Shown here: positions 10,301 through 23,556 of the stretch, piece after piece
Layout of the letters: the number at the start of each line of letters is the position of its first letter
Numbering within the stretch: the stretch's first letter is position 1
DNA from: Linnemannia schmuckeri
Lineage: Eukaryota; Mortierellomycota; Mortierellomycetes; Mortierellales; Mortierellaceae
NCBI GenBank assembly: GCA_029449235.1
Contig: JANATG010000006.1
Coordinates: 1,550,001 to 1,614,000 of the forward strand
Length of the DNA: 64,000 nucleotides
Direction: 5' to 3'
The notes under the pieces: generated by a model
What the model saw: the letters and a program-made list of their open reading frames with translations, nothing else
What the model was told of the DNA's origin: nothing
The model's database searches: none
Made by a program: the position numbers and the translations under genes

Positions 10301-11978
10301 TCGCCCTTGATGATGACAATGTCGTTGTAGATGATCTTTTCCATAATATGTTGTTCTTCGGCGCAGACAGGTAGCTTCAACCGCATCTCCTGAATCTCTG
10401 GGTCCCTGTCAACATGGACATGGAACGCCTACAGATTGAATATCAGTACAATATGGTTAGCGGATGATTGTTGTGTGACAAACATCGACCAAACTGTGTG
10501 CTCGAAATGAAATCTTACCTCGGCAATATCACCCTCCTCCAGCTGACCGACCTTCTCGATTCTGTTGCCCAAAAGATCCGTCTCAGGCTCCACACGGCTC
10601 GACACATACTCGCCAGTCCTCTCGGGAAGAGCATCAATGTTGGAGATGATACGCTCTTCCACGCCCTCTGCACTGGTGGCAACTCCTTCGAGATCCGTCA
10701 TCCAGCCGCGTCTCTTCTTCTTTGCTGGCTCACCTGCGTCTCCACTCTCGTCTTCACTGCCGCTGCGCTTGCCATCCTTCTTGTCGTCCTCCTCGTCGTC
10801 TGACGAAGAATCGTACTCTGAGTTGGAACTGTCGAACGAGCTTTCGCGTTCTTTCTGCTTGGCCGCCTCCTTCTGTGCACGGATCATCGCTAACCGGGAC
10901 TGGAGATTATTTTGTACATTAGAATTGTGAATAAGCTCGGGGAAAGTTACAAACACACATCGCAATGAAAAGCGGCGTGACCTACAGGTTTCTTAGTTGT
11001 GGATTTCCGGACAAGGATAGATGCTCCGACCTTCAGTGCACTTCCCGCAGCCACAGGTGCAGCAGCAGGCTTAGTAACCACTGGCGTAACTGGTGGAGCT
11101 GGTGCCATATTATGATCGCCATCGTCATCTTCATCGCCACTGTCATCATCATCGTCGTCGTTGTCATCGTCATAGTCGTCCTTGGGCTTTGCATACAAAG
11201 AAACATTCTTGTCAGACTGCTCCAGTCCTTGACGCTGCTCGTTGAGTGCTCTCCTGAGTTTTTGCTTCATGGTCTCCTTGTTCTGTCCCAGAGTTCGACT
11301 TGACTTCATCAGATCTGACGACCACGCCTGTTCCTCGATCTTCTTGAATAGATCGCCTCTTGCCTCTTTTTTCAGTTTTTTCTCCTATTGTACCAAAATG
11401 CCCGGAAGAAAGTATTGTAGTAAGTTGTAAAGTTATCAGAGTCATGATCCTTCCGAGACGATGTTTGTGAATATAGCAGGAACAAGTAGCAAAGGGTGCA
11501 CATACGATGTATTTTTCCAGCCTCTTCTTCTTCTTGCTGCTCATCTGTGGTTGGACAGCCTAAGTCGCCATAAATATCAATGAAAAAGAATACTGTTAGT
11601 CGTTTGATAGATAACATGAGCACTTTATACGTGAGTCCCTTACGTCGTCCACTCAAACTTTTATTTACCTCCTCGTTAAACTCGATCGCTGCTGTGTCGA
11701 TCTGTCCTGGCGCAAGAATTTCAGCATTGGAATCAGTTCTATTGAAAGCAATAGCCACTCAATTGTTAACAAGAGTACATTAATCAGCAAGACTTCCCCC
11801 GCCAAAGTGCATCATAAACATTTCTTTAACATCCAGCCTCACGTATTGAAACATACGGCTGCAAGAGAGTAGGCTTGGTAGCTTTCCGTCCTCCGTCTCT
11901 GGCATTGGGATGTGGACGAGACGATCTGTTGCTTGAGGCTCTAGCCCTCTCGTTGTAACGTGGGCGGTTCTTTCCCAT
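7376..11978 (-). CDS. ECM16: DEAH-box RNA helicase DHX37/ECM16 (ribosome biogenesis)
   Basis: Orthologue of human DHX37 and yeast Ecm16/Dhr1, the nucleolar helicase that releases U3 snoRNA from the small-subunit processome. Eight exons on the minus strand: 11978-11857, 11738-11669, 11559-11506, 11384-10986, 10899-10519, 10428-8630, 8535-7660 and 7550-7376. All phases agree and give 1291 residues, close to yeast Ecm16. The start MGKNRPRYNERAR matches the family N-terminus. Acidic and lysine-rich stretches precede the helicase core: GETGSGKT at about 384, DEAH at about 485, SAT at about 528, and QRAGRAGRTG in the second RecA domain. A family-typical acidic insertion lies between the RecA lobes. 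Winged-helix, ratchet and OB-fold regions follow in exons 7-8. Introns are 86-121 bp. Confidence 0.93.
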
Positions 11979-12801
11979 GGTGTATTATGCTGAGCGGATA
12001 TCGATTGACCTTTTACAAGGTTAATAAGGAGGAAAGAAGTATGAGAGAGTAAGCCGGGTTCGTGAGAAAGAGAGGTCGGTGCTTGAAGTGAGAAGAAATG
12101 CCAATGGAGGTTTTGTGACGAGTAGGCTCGCTTAGTCGCAGAGAATGAATGAATGAATGAATAAATGGATGGCAAAAGGGAGTGAAGACAAGGACAACGA
12201 CAGAGACAACAAACAGTTAGGCACAACAGAATGATATGTGTGTCGCATACACCTATAAAAAAAGAAAAAAAGAAAAAAGAAAAAAGAAGGAAAAAAGTCA
12301 ACAGTGACTGCTAATCTTCTTAATTTCTCTTAGTTCAGTCCATTTTAAGGAAAGTTGGGCGGAGCCTCGCGTTGACACATACATATCTCGAAAAAACATA
12401 CCCGTTCGCTTACCATGATCAGAAAGGTAACAACCTTAAGGACCTCGAATACGGAATATGGTGATGGCAAGATTGTCGCCATTTTTTTTCTTGGAGGGAA
12501 CGAAGGATGTTGGAGGATGGATGTGTTGAAGAGGAGATAAGATGAACTGAAGAAAGAAGTGTGGAGGAAAGAAAAAAAAAGGAGGGGAAGGGGGTGGAGA
12601 CGGAGACCCGCCCATATTGCATTTTTATTTGAGTAAATAAGGGGGGAAGAGGAGAGCAGCGGAAACAAGTTACAAAAAACAGTAGCAAAATGGCAAACGG
12701 GCACAAGTTATTTAGTAAATGATGTCCATTGCCATCCACATGGTCCAAATAATGAAAGAACACAAAGCAAAGAAGCAAAAGTTTTATTCGCCTCAATTCG
12801 A
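11979..12801. other. Intergenic between helicase start and SNT2 end
   Basis: An 823-bp spacer upstream of the helicase gene and downstream of SNT2. It has a GAAT/GAATGAAT tetranucleotide stretch near 12144-12165 and A-rich patches near 12255-12295. No gene is supported. Confidence 0.5.
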
Positions 12802-15354
12802 CTATAGAGCAGCTGAGGGCTGAGAGTCCCAGTAGCAAGCATGACAGATTAGCGACGACTCGGGGAGCTGAGAGTGCTGATGGTCATTACTCGAAGACGA
12901 CGACGATGACCCATCCTTCTTGTGCTCGTCCTGACTCTCTACTTTGACACGCGTGTTCCTGTCCACAGGAGGCTGTGAAGGTGGTGGCGTGTATGGAGGT
13001 CCTGAATGTCCATTGGTATGTTGATCCTCCAGTTTGTCCTCCCACCAGATCGGCGAAGTAGTCGCAGCGCACCGTCTACAATTCTCTTCCACAGACTGGT
13101 ACGAAGATGTCCTGACCTTGACGCCATATCCTCCATGCGACGTCCTCCTTCCGTTCAATCCATGACTCTGTTGCCACGTTGAAGGTGAAGAAGCTCCGAT
13201 TCCTGGGTTCAACGCCATCAATAGTCTGCTCTTCCTCATCGCGCTCGGGATCGATATATCACACTGCTTATAATAGTGAACGTAAGTCTGCAAGGCATTT
13301 CGGTCTGTCAACGCGTCCGGCTGGTCGCGAATCTGAATCACCTTGCGCGATGTCAAGTCATGGTTGGGACACCAGATCATAGGCACCATAAGACCGCCCT
13401 TGACATTCTTAGTAGGCTGCATCTCGAATGCGATCTTGTATCCTGCGTCGCGGGCACAGGTGACATGGAACGCCTTCTTGCAACCCTCGCCACATGTGAT
13501 GCAGGCGCCAGCCTTTTGCTTACAGATCGAACAAGTCTGTCTCCACCGCTCATGGCGAATCCGGCCAACCGACTCGATAGGCGAAAGTGCTTCTACATCA
13601 ACAAAATTGGTTTCGGGGATCCAGACAGCGCAGAGAATATGAGCCCAGTTGTGTCCCGTTGTCCGTTTGAGCGCCTGTGGTTGGTTGTCTGATGTCTTTG
13701 TGCAAAGGACGCAGTTATAAGTCTAATTCCCAAGTAACAGCATAATAGTTAGTTTTGAAGAACAAAAAGTACGCCGACTTTGGTATGGGCCTATGCACTA
13801 GAATTTACCGTTGAGCAGGTTGGGTTTTGGTTGTTGAGGCAAGTATCGCAGTTCCATTTCCGTGTCGGGATATTCGACGCTGCACCATAGCAATCTATTG
13901 TGGCGAGCGATGGAGAGAACTTGTAATTAGTGAACCATTTTTTTGAAGTGTATATGTTATTGTCCTCGTTTTAAAATAGATGACAAAGTAGAACTTGGCG
14001 TTACCTGGATGGACAGCAAGGTGGCAGGTCGAGCAGTTCAGCATTTGACTGCCTGGAGTCGCAAAGTTGTCACAGACAGCACATGGCACCTCAGGATCTG
14101 GCGAAGGGGATCTGGTGGGCTCTCGTGACTAAAAATGGTGGCGCAAGGACAAAAATATACACATGTTGAGTTAATTCAGACTCTAAGTCTTACGGATTCT
14201 TCAAGCAGCCTAAGCGGTTGCAAATGGTCGTACCTGCTCCTTGATCCTTTTTGTGGTAGCGCTCTTGGGCTCGCCTCGTTTACGTTTCACACCAGGGGCA
14301 GTAGGCTCTGACACTATTACTACTGGCGACGGCTTGCCATTTCCATTGACTTGACCTTTTACTATCGGGATCATAATGATGGTAAAGCAATTCAAATTAG
14401 ATTACAATCCAAATCTTGTGCAGAGATGATCATCCTTCAACATATTGCATCCATACCTATGGCGTCTTTGTCTTTCTCTTTTTCCTTATCCTTCTCCTTC
14501 TCCTTGTCCTTGCTCCTGTTTTTCTTGCTCTCCTTGATCGATTCCGTCAGCGGCGGAAGGGTCACATATCGCACCCAGTCATTGCCGCAGTCGTTGCAGT
14601 AGACTCGAGGAAACTTCTTTTGCCGATCGACCTCTCCTGGTGCTTTGCGCCACATCGTCGTGCTGGTGGTACCACAGTGAATGCACTCAAACTTGTTCGC
14701 ATTGTCAGTCGTTGGGAGGATAATACAATCGCGATCTAGAACGTTCTCGGGAGGCGTTTCTCCATTCGCCTTTGAACGACTTCCTAGCTCGACCACCGGT
14801 GACATGACGGCAGCTCGTCCAACAGACTTGAATTTTTTGCTACAAAAGGAATCAAGGTGATGAAAGATTAGCAAAGCAAAATGACAGGCAACAGCCTGGC
14901 ACGTCCCTAAAGATTTAGCCTTAAAACTTACTTTGGCTTGTTGATCTTTGTAAAAACCGAGTAGACGGGCTGGTAGCGCTCAGTCTTTTTCCATTTGTAA
15001 AAGAAACGGACAATATCCTTCATAGATCGAGTCTCAATATTCTTCTTGATCGCAAACAGTTCATGGCCATAGAGCCGGATCCCTTCCTCAAACGCTTCAA
15101 TCTCCTTTGGTGTCCAATCCACAATGTCGAAATCCCGTTTCTGCACCGTATTCATCTCCTTGAGGGCCTTGTCGGCATCAAATCCAGATCTCTGCAAAGC
15201 AGACAATGCTCGGTCAATCAAGTCAGCCGAGTGTGAAGGCAGGGGTAGAGATAGTTCCTTAACCTGTCTCATGTATTCAGCCACTATTGGACAACACAGA
15301 AAAGAAAAAAAGAAAAATAAAACAAAGTATGAGATCGATGCGGCGGAGCGGCAA

Positions 15355-15394
<40 letters not shown>

Positions 15395-17864
15395 ATAGGT
15401 CTATTCAATCTATTCATGGAGAACAAAATATAATAGTTCTTACCATATTCATCCGTGATGTGGCTCGGCTTAAAGTATTGTAGAGTGGCCGTGTCCTCGC
15501 CGCCACGCTCCAGGTGGACTGATCCATCGTCGATCCCCAGTCCTGACCTCGCAGGCGACGACGGTGCCTGTGGCGTGTCCAGGCCATCCGCCGTGCCCTC
15601 CAGTGATGCAGAATGTGCGCGTGATTGCGTGTCGAATAGTTCTAGGTGTGTGACAGGTAAGAAACACCTTGATTTAAGATAGGGCTCCTTCGTGTGTTAC
15701 ACATGTGCCATGTTATTTTCAGATGGACGCTTCCTACTTTACCTTCAGGAACCTTCAACTTGTTGGACGGAGGCCTTCCTCCACGACCTCCCTTCTTTGT
15801 CCTGCCCTTCAAAAGATTGTTCTGTGGATCGTCAAAGATGGTCGATGTCACCAAGATCTGTCCAGGTCCATCCCACTTGACAACCACCGCCTGATATCTC
15901 GCACCAACTCGACTCGAGGCACGTGGGTACACTCGGTCATCAGGGTCTACACACAAATGAAAAGAATATGAGACGAACAATGAGTCTTTACGAACCACTT
16001 TCAGAAAGAAATAAAGCAAAACTCAACAACAATAAACCCGCACATTTCCACGATGTGCATACCAAAGATATCCTGGATGTCAGCATGAGTGCCAAAGTAA
16101 CGAAAGGGCCACATGTGGGACATTTTCTGATCCTGAGATGTCGAGGGCGCCGAGGCAAGCAGCGATTTGGCGTCATTCCGTTGCGCACTGCTATTCCTCG
16201 TCGCGGGTGCCACTGTCAAGGTGGTGACAGATTTTTGTTTGGGTGACCCACGTGGAGAGTTCTGTCCTGATGAGGCTGCAGAGTTGTTGACAACTGGAGA
16301 TTGCTTCAGCGCTGAAGGAGATGATGAGGCAGAATCCATGGCCAGTTTGGTGCATAAAGCACATTGGAAGGCAAATCCCTTGGAAGGCTTTCGTAGCATA
16401 GGAGGGTTGATGCAGAGCATGTGGTGAAATCCTTGGCACATGATGCACTTTAATGCTTCACCACTAAAGGAAACAAAGAGAAGCCACTTTTGTGCGTTAG
16501 GGTAAACTTGTATCATCAATCCTGCCAAGCAGGCCAAGAATGTAAATTGTGAGTATGTGTATGAGGAGGCGAATATTGCATGATGTTGTGGGAGGGACGG
16601 GAGGCCAGAACGGCGTTGAAGGCGGTGGGAGAGTTGCGCAAGTGTTGGTGCGACGGTGATAGGTCCAAACCACGGCATTTCCAACGGGAAAAAGGGCTGT
16701 GATGGAGAGACGATAGATGGGATTGAGAGCACAAAAATATTGAGCAAATTTCGCCTCCTTTGCCTTGTCCATTAGGTGGACGAAGTCCGAGAAACAATAG
16801 TGGAACAGTGACCAAGGATCTGTTGTCGACCCCAGACGTGAGAGTACCCAATGCCAAACACAAAAAAGGACTTGAAGGGTCGAGGAACACGGGTAAAGAT
16901 GTTGGCGAGTGCCGTGATCGTTTGGAAGATCCGTAAGTCAGCACCATGTGCTGTCGAACTCCAATAAAGAGGATAACTGTTGTCATTTTTTTTGTTTGCG
17001 ATTCTTACCTGGCACACCATCGTTTGCAGATCAGACACACCCTGTGGGCATCAGTGTATTCAGAGGCCGTACCCGCCTCGACCACAATGTACTGGTATCT
17101 CCTGGTGAGCTCTTCTGCGACATCCGGCGGCAGATTGCGGACAGAGTCAACTGGTAAAACATCATAGAAGCGGTGGATATAACGATCAAAGAGTTGGTTG
17201 TAATAGAAGTGATCGGGCTTCTTTTTGTAGGCGTCCAAGTCCTTGATGTAGGCCTGATGGGTAACGGTGCAGCGACCGCGGATACTCGTCAATGGATTCA
17301 TATCTGAGTGCATTGTTGCGACCAAAAGACGAGGGTCATGATTTCTACGTGCCATGACATCCTTTGGGCGGTAAAACCAGCCGATCCTCACCTGTAGAGG
17401 TCTCCCTTTGATCTGCTTCCCGAATTCCATGACACGGCCAATATAATAGGACTCTCCGATGAACTCTGATGCCATGTAAACATGATCTAGTAGAAGGAGG
17501 CCAGTTGAACCCATATCCAAACCAAATGGATCCGTAGCAAGAAGAGGATTTGAGTGAGAATAAACAGAGTGAGGGCGAGATATGATTAGTCAAACTGTGG
17601 GAGAACTAGAGGGACGAGGAGAGACGAGAGGACGGAAGATGGGGAACGAAGTCGTTTGGGAGATTGACGGAGCAATAAGCACTCATGTGAGTGAGCGAGT
17701 GAGAGTGCGCCGCGGCTGTGGAGAAAGCAATAAGGATTAAGTATGAAATCAACACTGACGATCGAACAAGAGACGGGATGGGATGTACCATTGACGGATA
17801 TGACGGTTCCGTCAGCCAGGGAAGCTGAAGTTGTCCTGTGGTTGGATTGAGTATGACCAGTCAT
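12802..17864 (-). CDS. SNT2: SNT2-like BAH-PHD-ELM2-SANT-ePHD chromatin protein
   Basis: Orthologue of yeast Snt2 / fission yeast Lid2-complex Snt2, a histone-reading scaffold of Rpd3-type deacetylase complexes. Eleven exons on the minus strand: 17864-17789, 17486-17009, 16463-16063, 15946-15743, 15641-15444, 15283-14932, 14839-14457, 14355-14234, 14128-14005, 13894-13809 and 13722-12802. Phases close and give 1114 residues. Order: BAH (HVYMASEF..ESYYIGRVMEF, about 26-150), PHD1 split by a 545-bp intron (CLICKRWC / CIMCQGFHHMLC), ELM2-like (SRVGARYQAVVV), SANT (DWTPKEIEAFEEGIRLYG, about 508-556), GATA-like finger (CIHCGTTSTTMWRKA..CNDCGNDW), PHD2 (CAVCDNFATPGSQMLNC) and an extended PHD (CVLCTK..HILCAVWIPE..CSICKQKAGACITC). 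Intron 5 contains a T31 run on the coding strand. Head-to-head neighbour is the PWWP gene. Confidence 0.93.
15357..15387 (+). repeat. A31 homopolymer (T31 on the SNT2 strand) in an intron
   Basis: The run lies in the 160-bp intron 15284-15443 of SNT2. Read on the coding strand it is oligo-T upstream of the acceptor, so it could serve as an extreme polypyrimidine tract. Confidence 0.85.
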
Positions 17865-20502
17865 AGTTGTGTTAGTCAGGCAGGTTTACCGCAGGGAAGA
17901 TATGAGAGGTAGGCCTGTCGTTCACTCTTCAGGCCGTGGAGTTTAGGGGAGGCTTGGAGAAGGGCAGGAAGGGCAGCAAGGGCAGAAGCGAGGAAAGGAG
18001 GCAAGGCGAGGCGAAGGTGATATTTTAGTTAAGACGAGAAGTAGGTTGACTCGTTCGCTTGCTGTCAGTGATGAGAAGAGTGGTGACACTGTTGGTTGTA
18101 GCAGTATTTGAAATTGAGGATCGTCCTAAGTGGCGATGAAGAAACCCTCTTGTTTTGTAATGGAATAGATTAAGATTAAGTAAGGACCAAGATGGACACA
18201 ACAATGGAGGAAGAGGAAAGGTAAAGAAAAAAAAAAAAAAAAAAAAAAAAGAGGGAAGAAAGAGTGTTGGTAAGACCAAGAAATAGAAATAAGAAAGAAA
18301 AAAAAAAAAAAGAGAGGGAAAAAAATTACAAAAAAAAAAATGAAAAAGGAAAAACAAGGGAGAGGGAGGACAAGCAGGACTGGCTGAGAGACAAAGGGAG
18401 AAAAGGCCGGTCGAAACAAACAAAAATCTTTCTCATCTCTTTCTCTCTCTCTTGGGTTGCAGACACCCACACAAACACACTTTCTTTTGTTCTTCCTGCT
18501 TATTGCTGCTTGCTCTGTGCGTTCATTGCACTTACACTCACTTAAATTCGCATTCATATCTCACAAAAGTTGCTAAAATCCTATGGCATGTCAGAGGTCA
18601 CCAAGGAAAGGAAATGAGATATGCGCTGATCACGAATCAGTGTAGGCTGCCATAAATGAAAAAAGCTTTTTTTTGTGCGCCACCAAGATTAATCACTGAA
18701 ATAAAGGGAGCGACCAAGGGGGGACACAATAACCTGAAATATTATTTAAAACAAACGTTGGAGTTCAATGAATAATCGTGTATGTTCTTGTTTTTGTTTT
18801 TATTTTTATTCAAGAATCGTTGGAAGGGGGAGGGAAGAGAAGGTACAGGTGCGTCTGTGCATGCCCGTATTGAAAATATAATGATGGGAGCCGAGAATAC
18901 TGCTTCTTTACACGACTGTGGCCAAACCAAGATCAACTGGACTATTTGAACCAAGCCAGCATTATAGCTTATCAATTGGCAAACGGCAATAACAGCAAGT
19001 GTTGTCTCATCAAGGCTACTTGTATGCACATTCAACAAAGTTCGACGCCGGAATAAGAGACACCATCAATACCAAGAAAGGATGCTTATTTGGACATGTT
19101 AAAGAAGAGACGACGCAGCCCTGGATGAGGCTGGATTGAAACAAGCCACCTCACCCAAGAAAAAGGACAACCATGTCATGACCTATGCGGACGAGATTCA
19201 GGGGCGGTACAAGGGAATGGAGAGAGGGAGAGGGAGGGAGAGAGAGGAAGGGTCCTTTCGCACAAACAACAACCCAAAATGCGGCGGGTGGGTGGGAGAA
19301 GATGGGCACAAAGCGTACAGGCACTCACACATAAACAAAAAACACAACACAACACAACAAACAAAAACAACAGGGAAGACAGACGCTCTCTCTTCTCACC
19401 TCTTCTCTTGTTACTTTTGCCACCCAATCCTCACTCTCTCACTCGTCCATCGTTTGTGGGCTGTCAGTGTCATTCTGCTTACCCCAGCCCTACTGCATGT
19501 ATGAATGAAGAGTAGTGAGCATGCCTCCAGATATGTATGGATAAGAAAACAGATAATTGCTTCTGAAGCATAGGTATGACATGGCATGCCATGCAGCCAA
19601 TGTTGTGTGTATCTCCAGAAATGGATAAAGACACGGTTCCCATCACCCAAGGTGTCGAGTGGATGTCGATGACATGAGGATGATATGATGACGCTCTTAG
19701 TGCTGGCAGGGCAGATTAGAGTTTGATTGAAGCGGCATAAAATAAAAAAGAGAAAGGGAGAACGAGGCTGTCTCTGTCCTTTCTGTCACTTTTTTTTTTT
19801 CTACAGGTGTATGTATGTATGTATTTCGCTCTAAGTTCGTGAGAGTGTCGATGACATCTTGTCAATGTGAACATATGGACCATAATAACAATATCGATGT
19901 GAACGGGATACATGGACACATTGGCTACCTCTATGTGTATGCAATAAAAAAAGAAAAGAAAAGCATAGGTGTCAAGAAAAGAATTGGGTCCCAGACAAAG
20001 ACCGAGACATAAAAAAGAAGTGGCGGACTACTGGCTGGGAGTAGAAGACGGTGTGGGTCCATACACAAACACAATCACGCACACATATATTTTTTTTTTT
20101 TTTCTTTCTTATGAGTGGACGGCGGATCTTTTTTTTTTCCTTCTCTCCTTTTTTCATTCCTTTTTTCTCTTTTCCCTTTCTTCTCTTCACTGCCCTTCCG
20201 TTGATTACTCCCACCGGTCTCGCAAGCTACCGTCCGATCTCCCTTCTCAACAACAACCAACACAGAGCAGACTCTCGACTCGACTCGACATCCTCACGGA
20301 CACAAAGTAAATCAGTCGGACACTAGAATCGCTCTTTTCTTAGACAGAAACTAAAAAATCAGGAATCACCACTCCCATACGCCCCTGTCCGCACACTCAG
20401 CAAGCAAACAAAGAAACAACAACAACCGCAGGATCTTGTTTTTTTCACAGTCGAAAAACAACCTCAGATTCACTCTCTCATCACCCACAACAACCAGCAG
20501 GA
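17865..20502. other. Divergent intergenic region between SNT2 and the PWWP gene
   Basis: About 2.6 kb with no supported coding region, separating two chromatin-protein genes transcribed away from each other. It has A24 at 18227-18250, purine-rich tracts around 18290-18350, a GTATGTATGTAT run near 19808 and oligo-T tracts at 20090-20160. It should contain both promoters, but no specific site can be named. Confidence 0.5.
18227..18250 (+). repeat. A24 homopolymer
   Basis: Intergenic run of 24 A followed by a second A-rich patch near 18297-18312. No transposon body is recognised beside it. Confidence 0.8.
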
Positions 20503-23500
20503 ATGACAGACAACCCATACCCAGTCGGAACCACCGTCTTTGCCAAGCTCAAGGGCTTTCCCTGGTGGCCTGCTCGTGTAAGGAACTCTTTCTCTTTCTT
20601 TACTCGCTTCCCGCCCCAGAAAAAAACAACGAAAAAATCGCAATCAGCCACGGGCGAGTTTACTCGTTCCCCTCAATCCAGAAAAAAACCGCGTCAACCT
20701 TTTTGTTACTCTTTTCTTCAACAAGCCGTTCCTGACATATCCCTTTCTTGTCTGATTCTAGATTGAAAACGAGGCTGAACTTCCTATCAACGTCAGCAGC
20801 AAAAAGCCAAAGCAGAGACCAATCTGGCCTGTATTCTTCTTCGACTCTCACGACTAGTAAGTGTCTTGCCTCGACTGCAAACCACAACCCTTCTTTCCAA
20901 GTTTGAGTTCGGGAGCTTTGTTTCTTTGGGGAGAGGGAGCGATAACCGGTGCGCGCCCTCATATACACCGTCACTCGCACGCACGCAAACATGCCTTCAG
21001 GAGTTCTTCTCGCCAGCTCTCTTCTATTGCCCTCGTCTCGGCGTTCTGCAAGCCTTTACAGGACTACACAATATCCAGAGGACCCATGAGAAAAAAAGAG
21101 AGTCAAGGGAACCCGTACGAGCTGTGACGACAACGATGCAGTTCTTTCATTCACCCTACTGGAAATCACCTTTTCATGCTTGTTCTATCAACAGAAGCAA
21201 AGGCACATTCTATCGCAGTTGATAAAAATACGGGAAAGTTGCGGACACCACAAGGAGACAAAAACGGAATTAGATCCATCAGCCTCAGAGCAACAGCGCC
21301 CAGAACCGACAAAAGGAAGCTATTCACCACTGCAACAGTCACCATTATCAGCTTCCCCAGGAAAGGTTTCTATAGGAGAGTGTCGGGAGCAAGCACACGG
21401 ACCTTGGCGTGTCAGGCTTGTTGGATGATCTTAATGAAGAGAAAGAGAAGAGAGCAACAAGAGGGCAGAAAAGAAAAAACCTTGCTGACTTTCGTGCACT
21501 CTCCTCAGCCGTTTGTCAGGAACTGTTGTTTGTTTTGGACAAACAATACAGAAGACTTAGTATATGAGAAGTTTGGGGATACTTTGCAGGAATGGCGATG
21601 CACTTTTTTTTGTTGCGTTAGTGAGCGAAAGGTTATTGCTTGCCACCGTTTGTTTCGTGTATGCAAAGGGAAGGGTGTTTGTGTTGTGTTGTTGTGTGAG
21701 TGTGTGCGTGTGCGTGTTCTTATTTTTGGGTGGGTGTTCCCCAGTCAGGATTTTTTTATATATATGGCTCCTATTGGGTTCCTGGACTCAATAGCGCAAT
21801 TGTTTAAATTTCTTTTTAATTTCTTTCTTATCAAACGTTCGTTACCCCCGACGATTTTTACACTGGACTAACTCATGATTACGATGTGTCATTTCCGCCT
21901 GCTTTCTCTTGCTGCGTTCATTCCCTCAATAGTGGTTGGTTTGGTACGACCGAACTGAAGGCCTTCGACCCCGTCGCCGCTGAAAAGGCAAGGTCCTCAT
22001 TGCGCACTGCTAGTCACTTGAGAAACGCCCTCAGCGAAGCTCTGGATCCTAGTCTTCTTGCCAGCAGACTTTCCGAGGCCGCCTTGGACGACTATGATGA
22101 CGACGAGGAAGAAGAGTCATTGGAGCAGGAAGTCGCCCCAGCACGCAAGAAGGCTGCCCCCAAGGCAAAGAAGGCCGTCAAGGCCGAGCCAGCAGAAAAG
22201 AAGAGGAGAGCCAGCGCTTCGGACGACCAGCCTGCCAAGGGCAAGCCTTCCAAGAGAGCCGTCCCTGCTGACGATGACGAGGATGAGGATGAGGCTCCCA
22301 AGGTAAGAGCTGTGACATTTACAAAGGAGGCCATCGGCAAAATCATCAAAAGGAAAATGTTGACCTCTTTTTATTCTTTCATTACGTATTTGATATCTAG
22401 ACCAAAAAGCGCGCTGGAGCTGCCGGGCGTAGTCGCATGGAGTCGGACAAGAGAAGCGTTGACGATGATATTAGCGCACCCGAAGCCAGCAATGGTCGCA
22501 CTAGGAAATCAGAGGAGGACGCTGGTGATTCTGGCGATCATGGACGTGCTAAGAAGAAGCTTCGAAGTAGGTCTTTTGCGGCACAAGTAGGAACACGTGT
22601 GCTCTTTTATATCTCTTGATTAGGATACTAACAAGGATTGCCAATTTCTTGCTTCGTTCGGACTCTTTAGGCGGTTCGCCCAATGAGCGCTTGCTGAAGT
22701 TGCGTCACAAGCTTCAGAAGCTGTTGTTGGTCGAGGGACTTTCAGACGAAGTGCTTGTTCAGGTACAATCAATTGAACTTCACTTTTTGCCTTTTCGCGA
22801 TCGACGCTGCTGTTAGAATTTCATCTGGAAACGTGAGCGTATCATGACCACTATTAACAGCATTGGCTCTGCCCTTTCAACTTATAGAACCTCGAGCGTG
22901 CCGATCCTATTCTTGCAGAAGTCGAGGCATTTGAGATTGATCTTCATATGCTCAAGGTACATTAACGGACACTCCACAGCCTGAAGAATCACATGGCGCA
23001 AGGACTGCATGGAAAGGCATGTGGATCTTTGATCATGAGCTCGGTGGTTGCTAACGCTTCTCTTTGGGACATTTCTCTGCTGGCACTTGAATAGGAGACC
23101 AAGATTGGCCGTTTGATGAAAAAGATTTCGGCACTCCAGTTCAGCCGAGATCCTCATCAGATTGTGGATCGGTCAGTCAAACTGATCAAGCAGTACAAGA
23201 GCATGATGGAGAAGGCACAGGAGAATGGAGAGGCAGCCAGCCCAGCGGAAAAGACTGTCGAAACACCTGTGGCGACCGTGACACCTGTGGATAAGGCCGC
23301 CATTGCCGCACAAAAGCCCGTGGGCGTCGAAGGAGTTGTATCGGACGGAGTCAAGCCCCAGGCGCCTATTGTCTCGAGTCACATTTTGGATGTTCCACCT
23401 GCACCTGAGGCTGTTGTCGCTGCCGTAGCTGCCATTGTCGGAACCAATACCCTTATTCCACCAGCAGTTGCCGAGTCAAAAGTGACAGAGGTGTCGACGA

Positions 23501-23556
23501 CTACGAAAACGGAAGCGACAACAGAGGTTGTTTCGGGATCAACAGCCACTCTGTAA
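20503..23556 (+). CDS. PWWP-domain protein with LEDGF-type IBD (HDGF/LEDGF-like)
   Basis: A predicted chromatin-tethering protein of 442 residues. Exons are 20503-20577, 20762-20856, 21933-22302, 22401-22566, 22671-22762, 22888-22956 and 23095-23556, all in phase. Residues 1-75 form a PWWP domain (VFAKLKGFPWWPAR, then RPIWPVFFFDSHDYGWFGTTELKAFDP), which reads methylated H3K36 in known members. Acidic/lysine-rich linkers with nuclear-localisation-like clusters follow. A helical C-terminal domain (ERLLKLRHKLQKLLL, then ETKIGRLMKKISALQF, then KLIKQYKSM) resembles the integrase-binding domain of LEDGF/HRP2, a TFIIS-N-like module that binds transcription factors. The tail after it is Ala/Pro/Val/Thr-rich. 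Intron 2 is 1076 bp, ten times the usual size here. PWWP is firm; the IBD call is by pattern. Confidence 0.85.

Noticed and set aside
16464..17008. Open frames within the 545-bp gap between SNT2 exons 2 and 3
   Set aside because: The PHD finger is rebuilt exactly by joining 17009 to 16463, so the gap is an intron.
21176..21871. 231-codon frame inside intron 2 of the PWWP gene
   Set aside because: No recognisable domain, biased composition, and the flanking exons join perfectly in phase without it.
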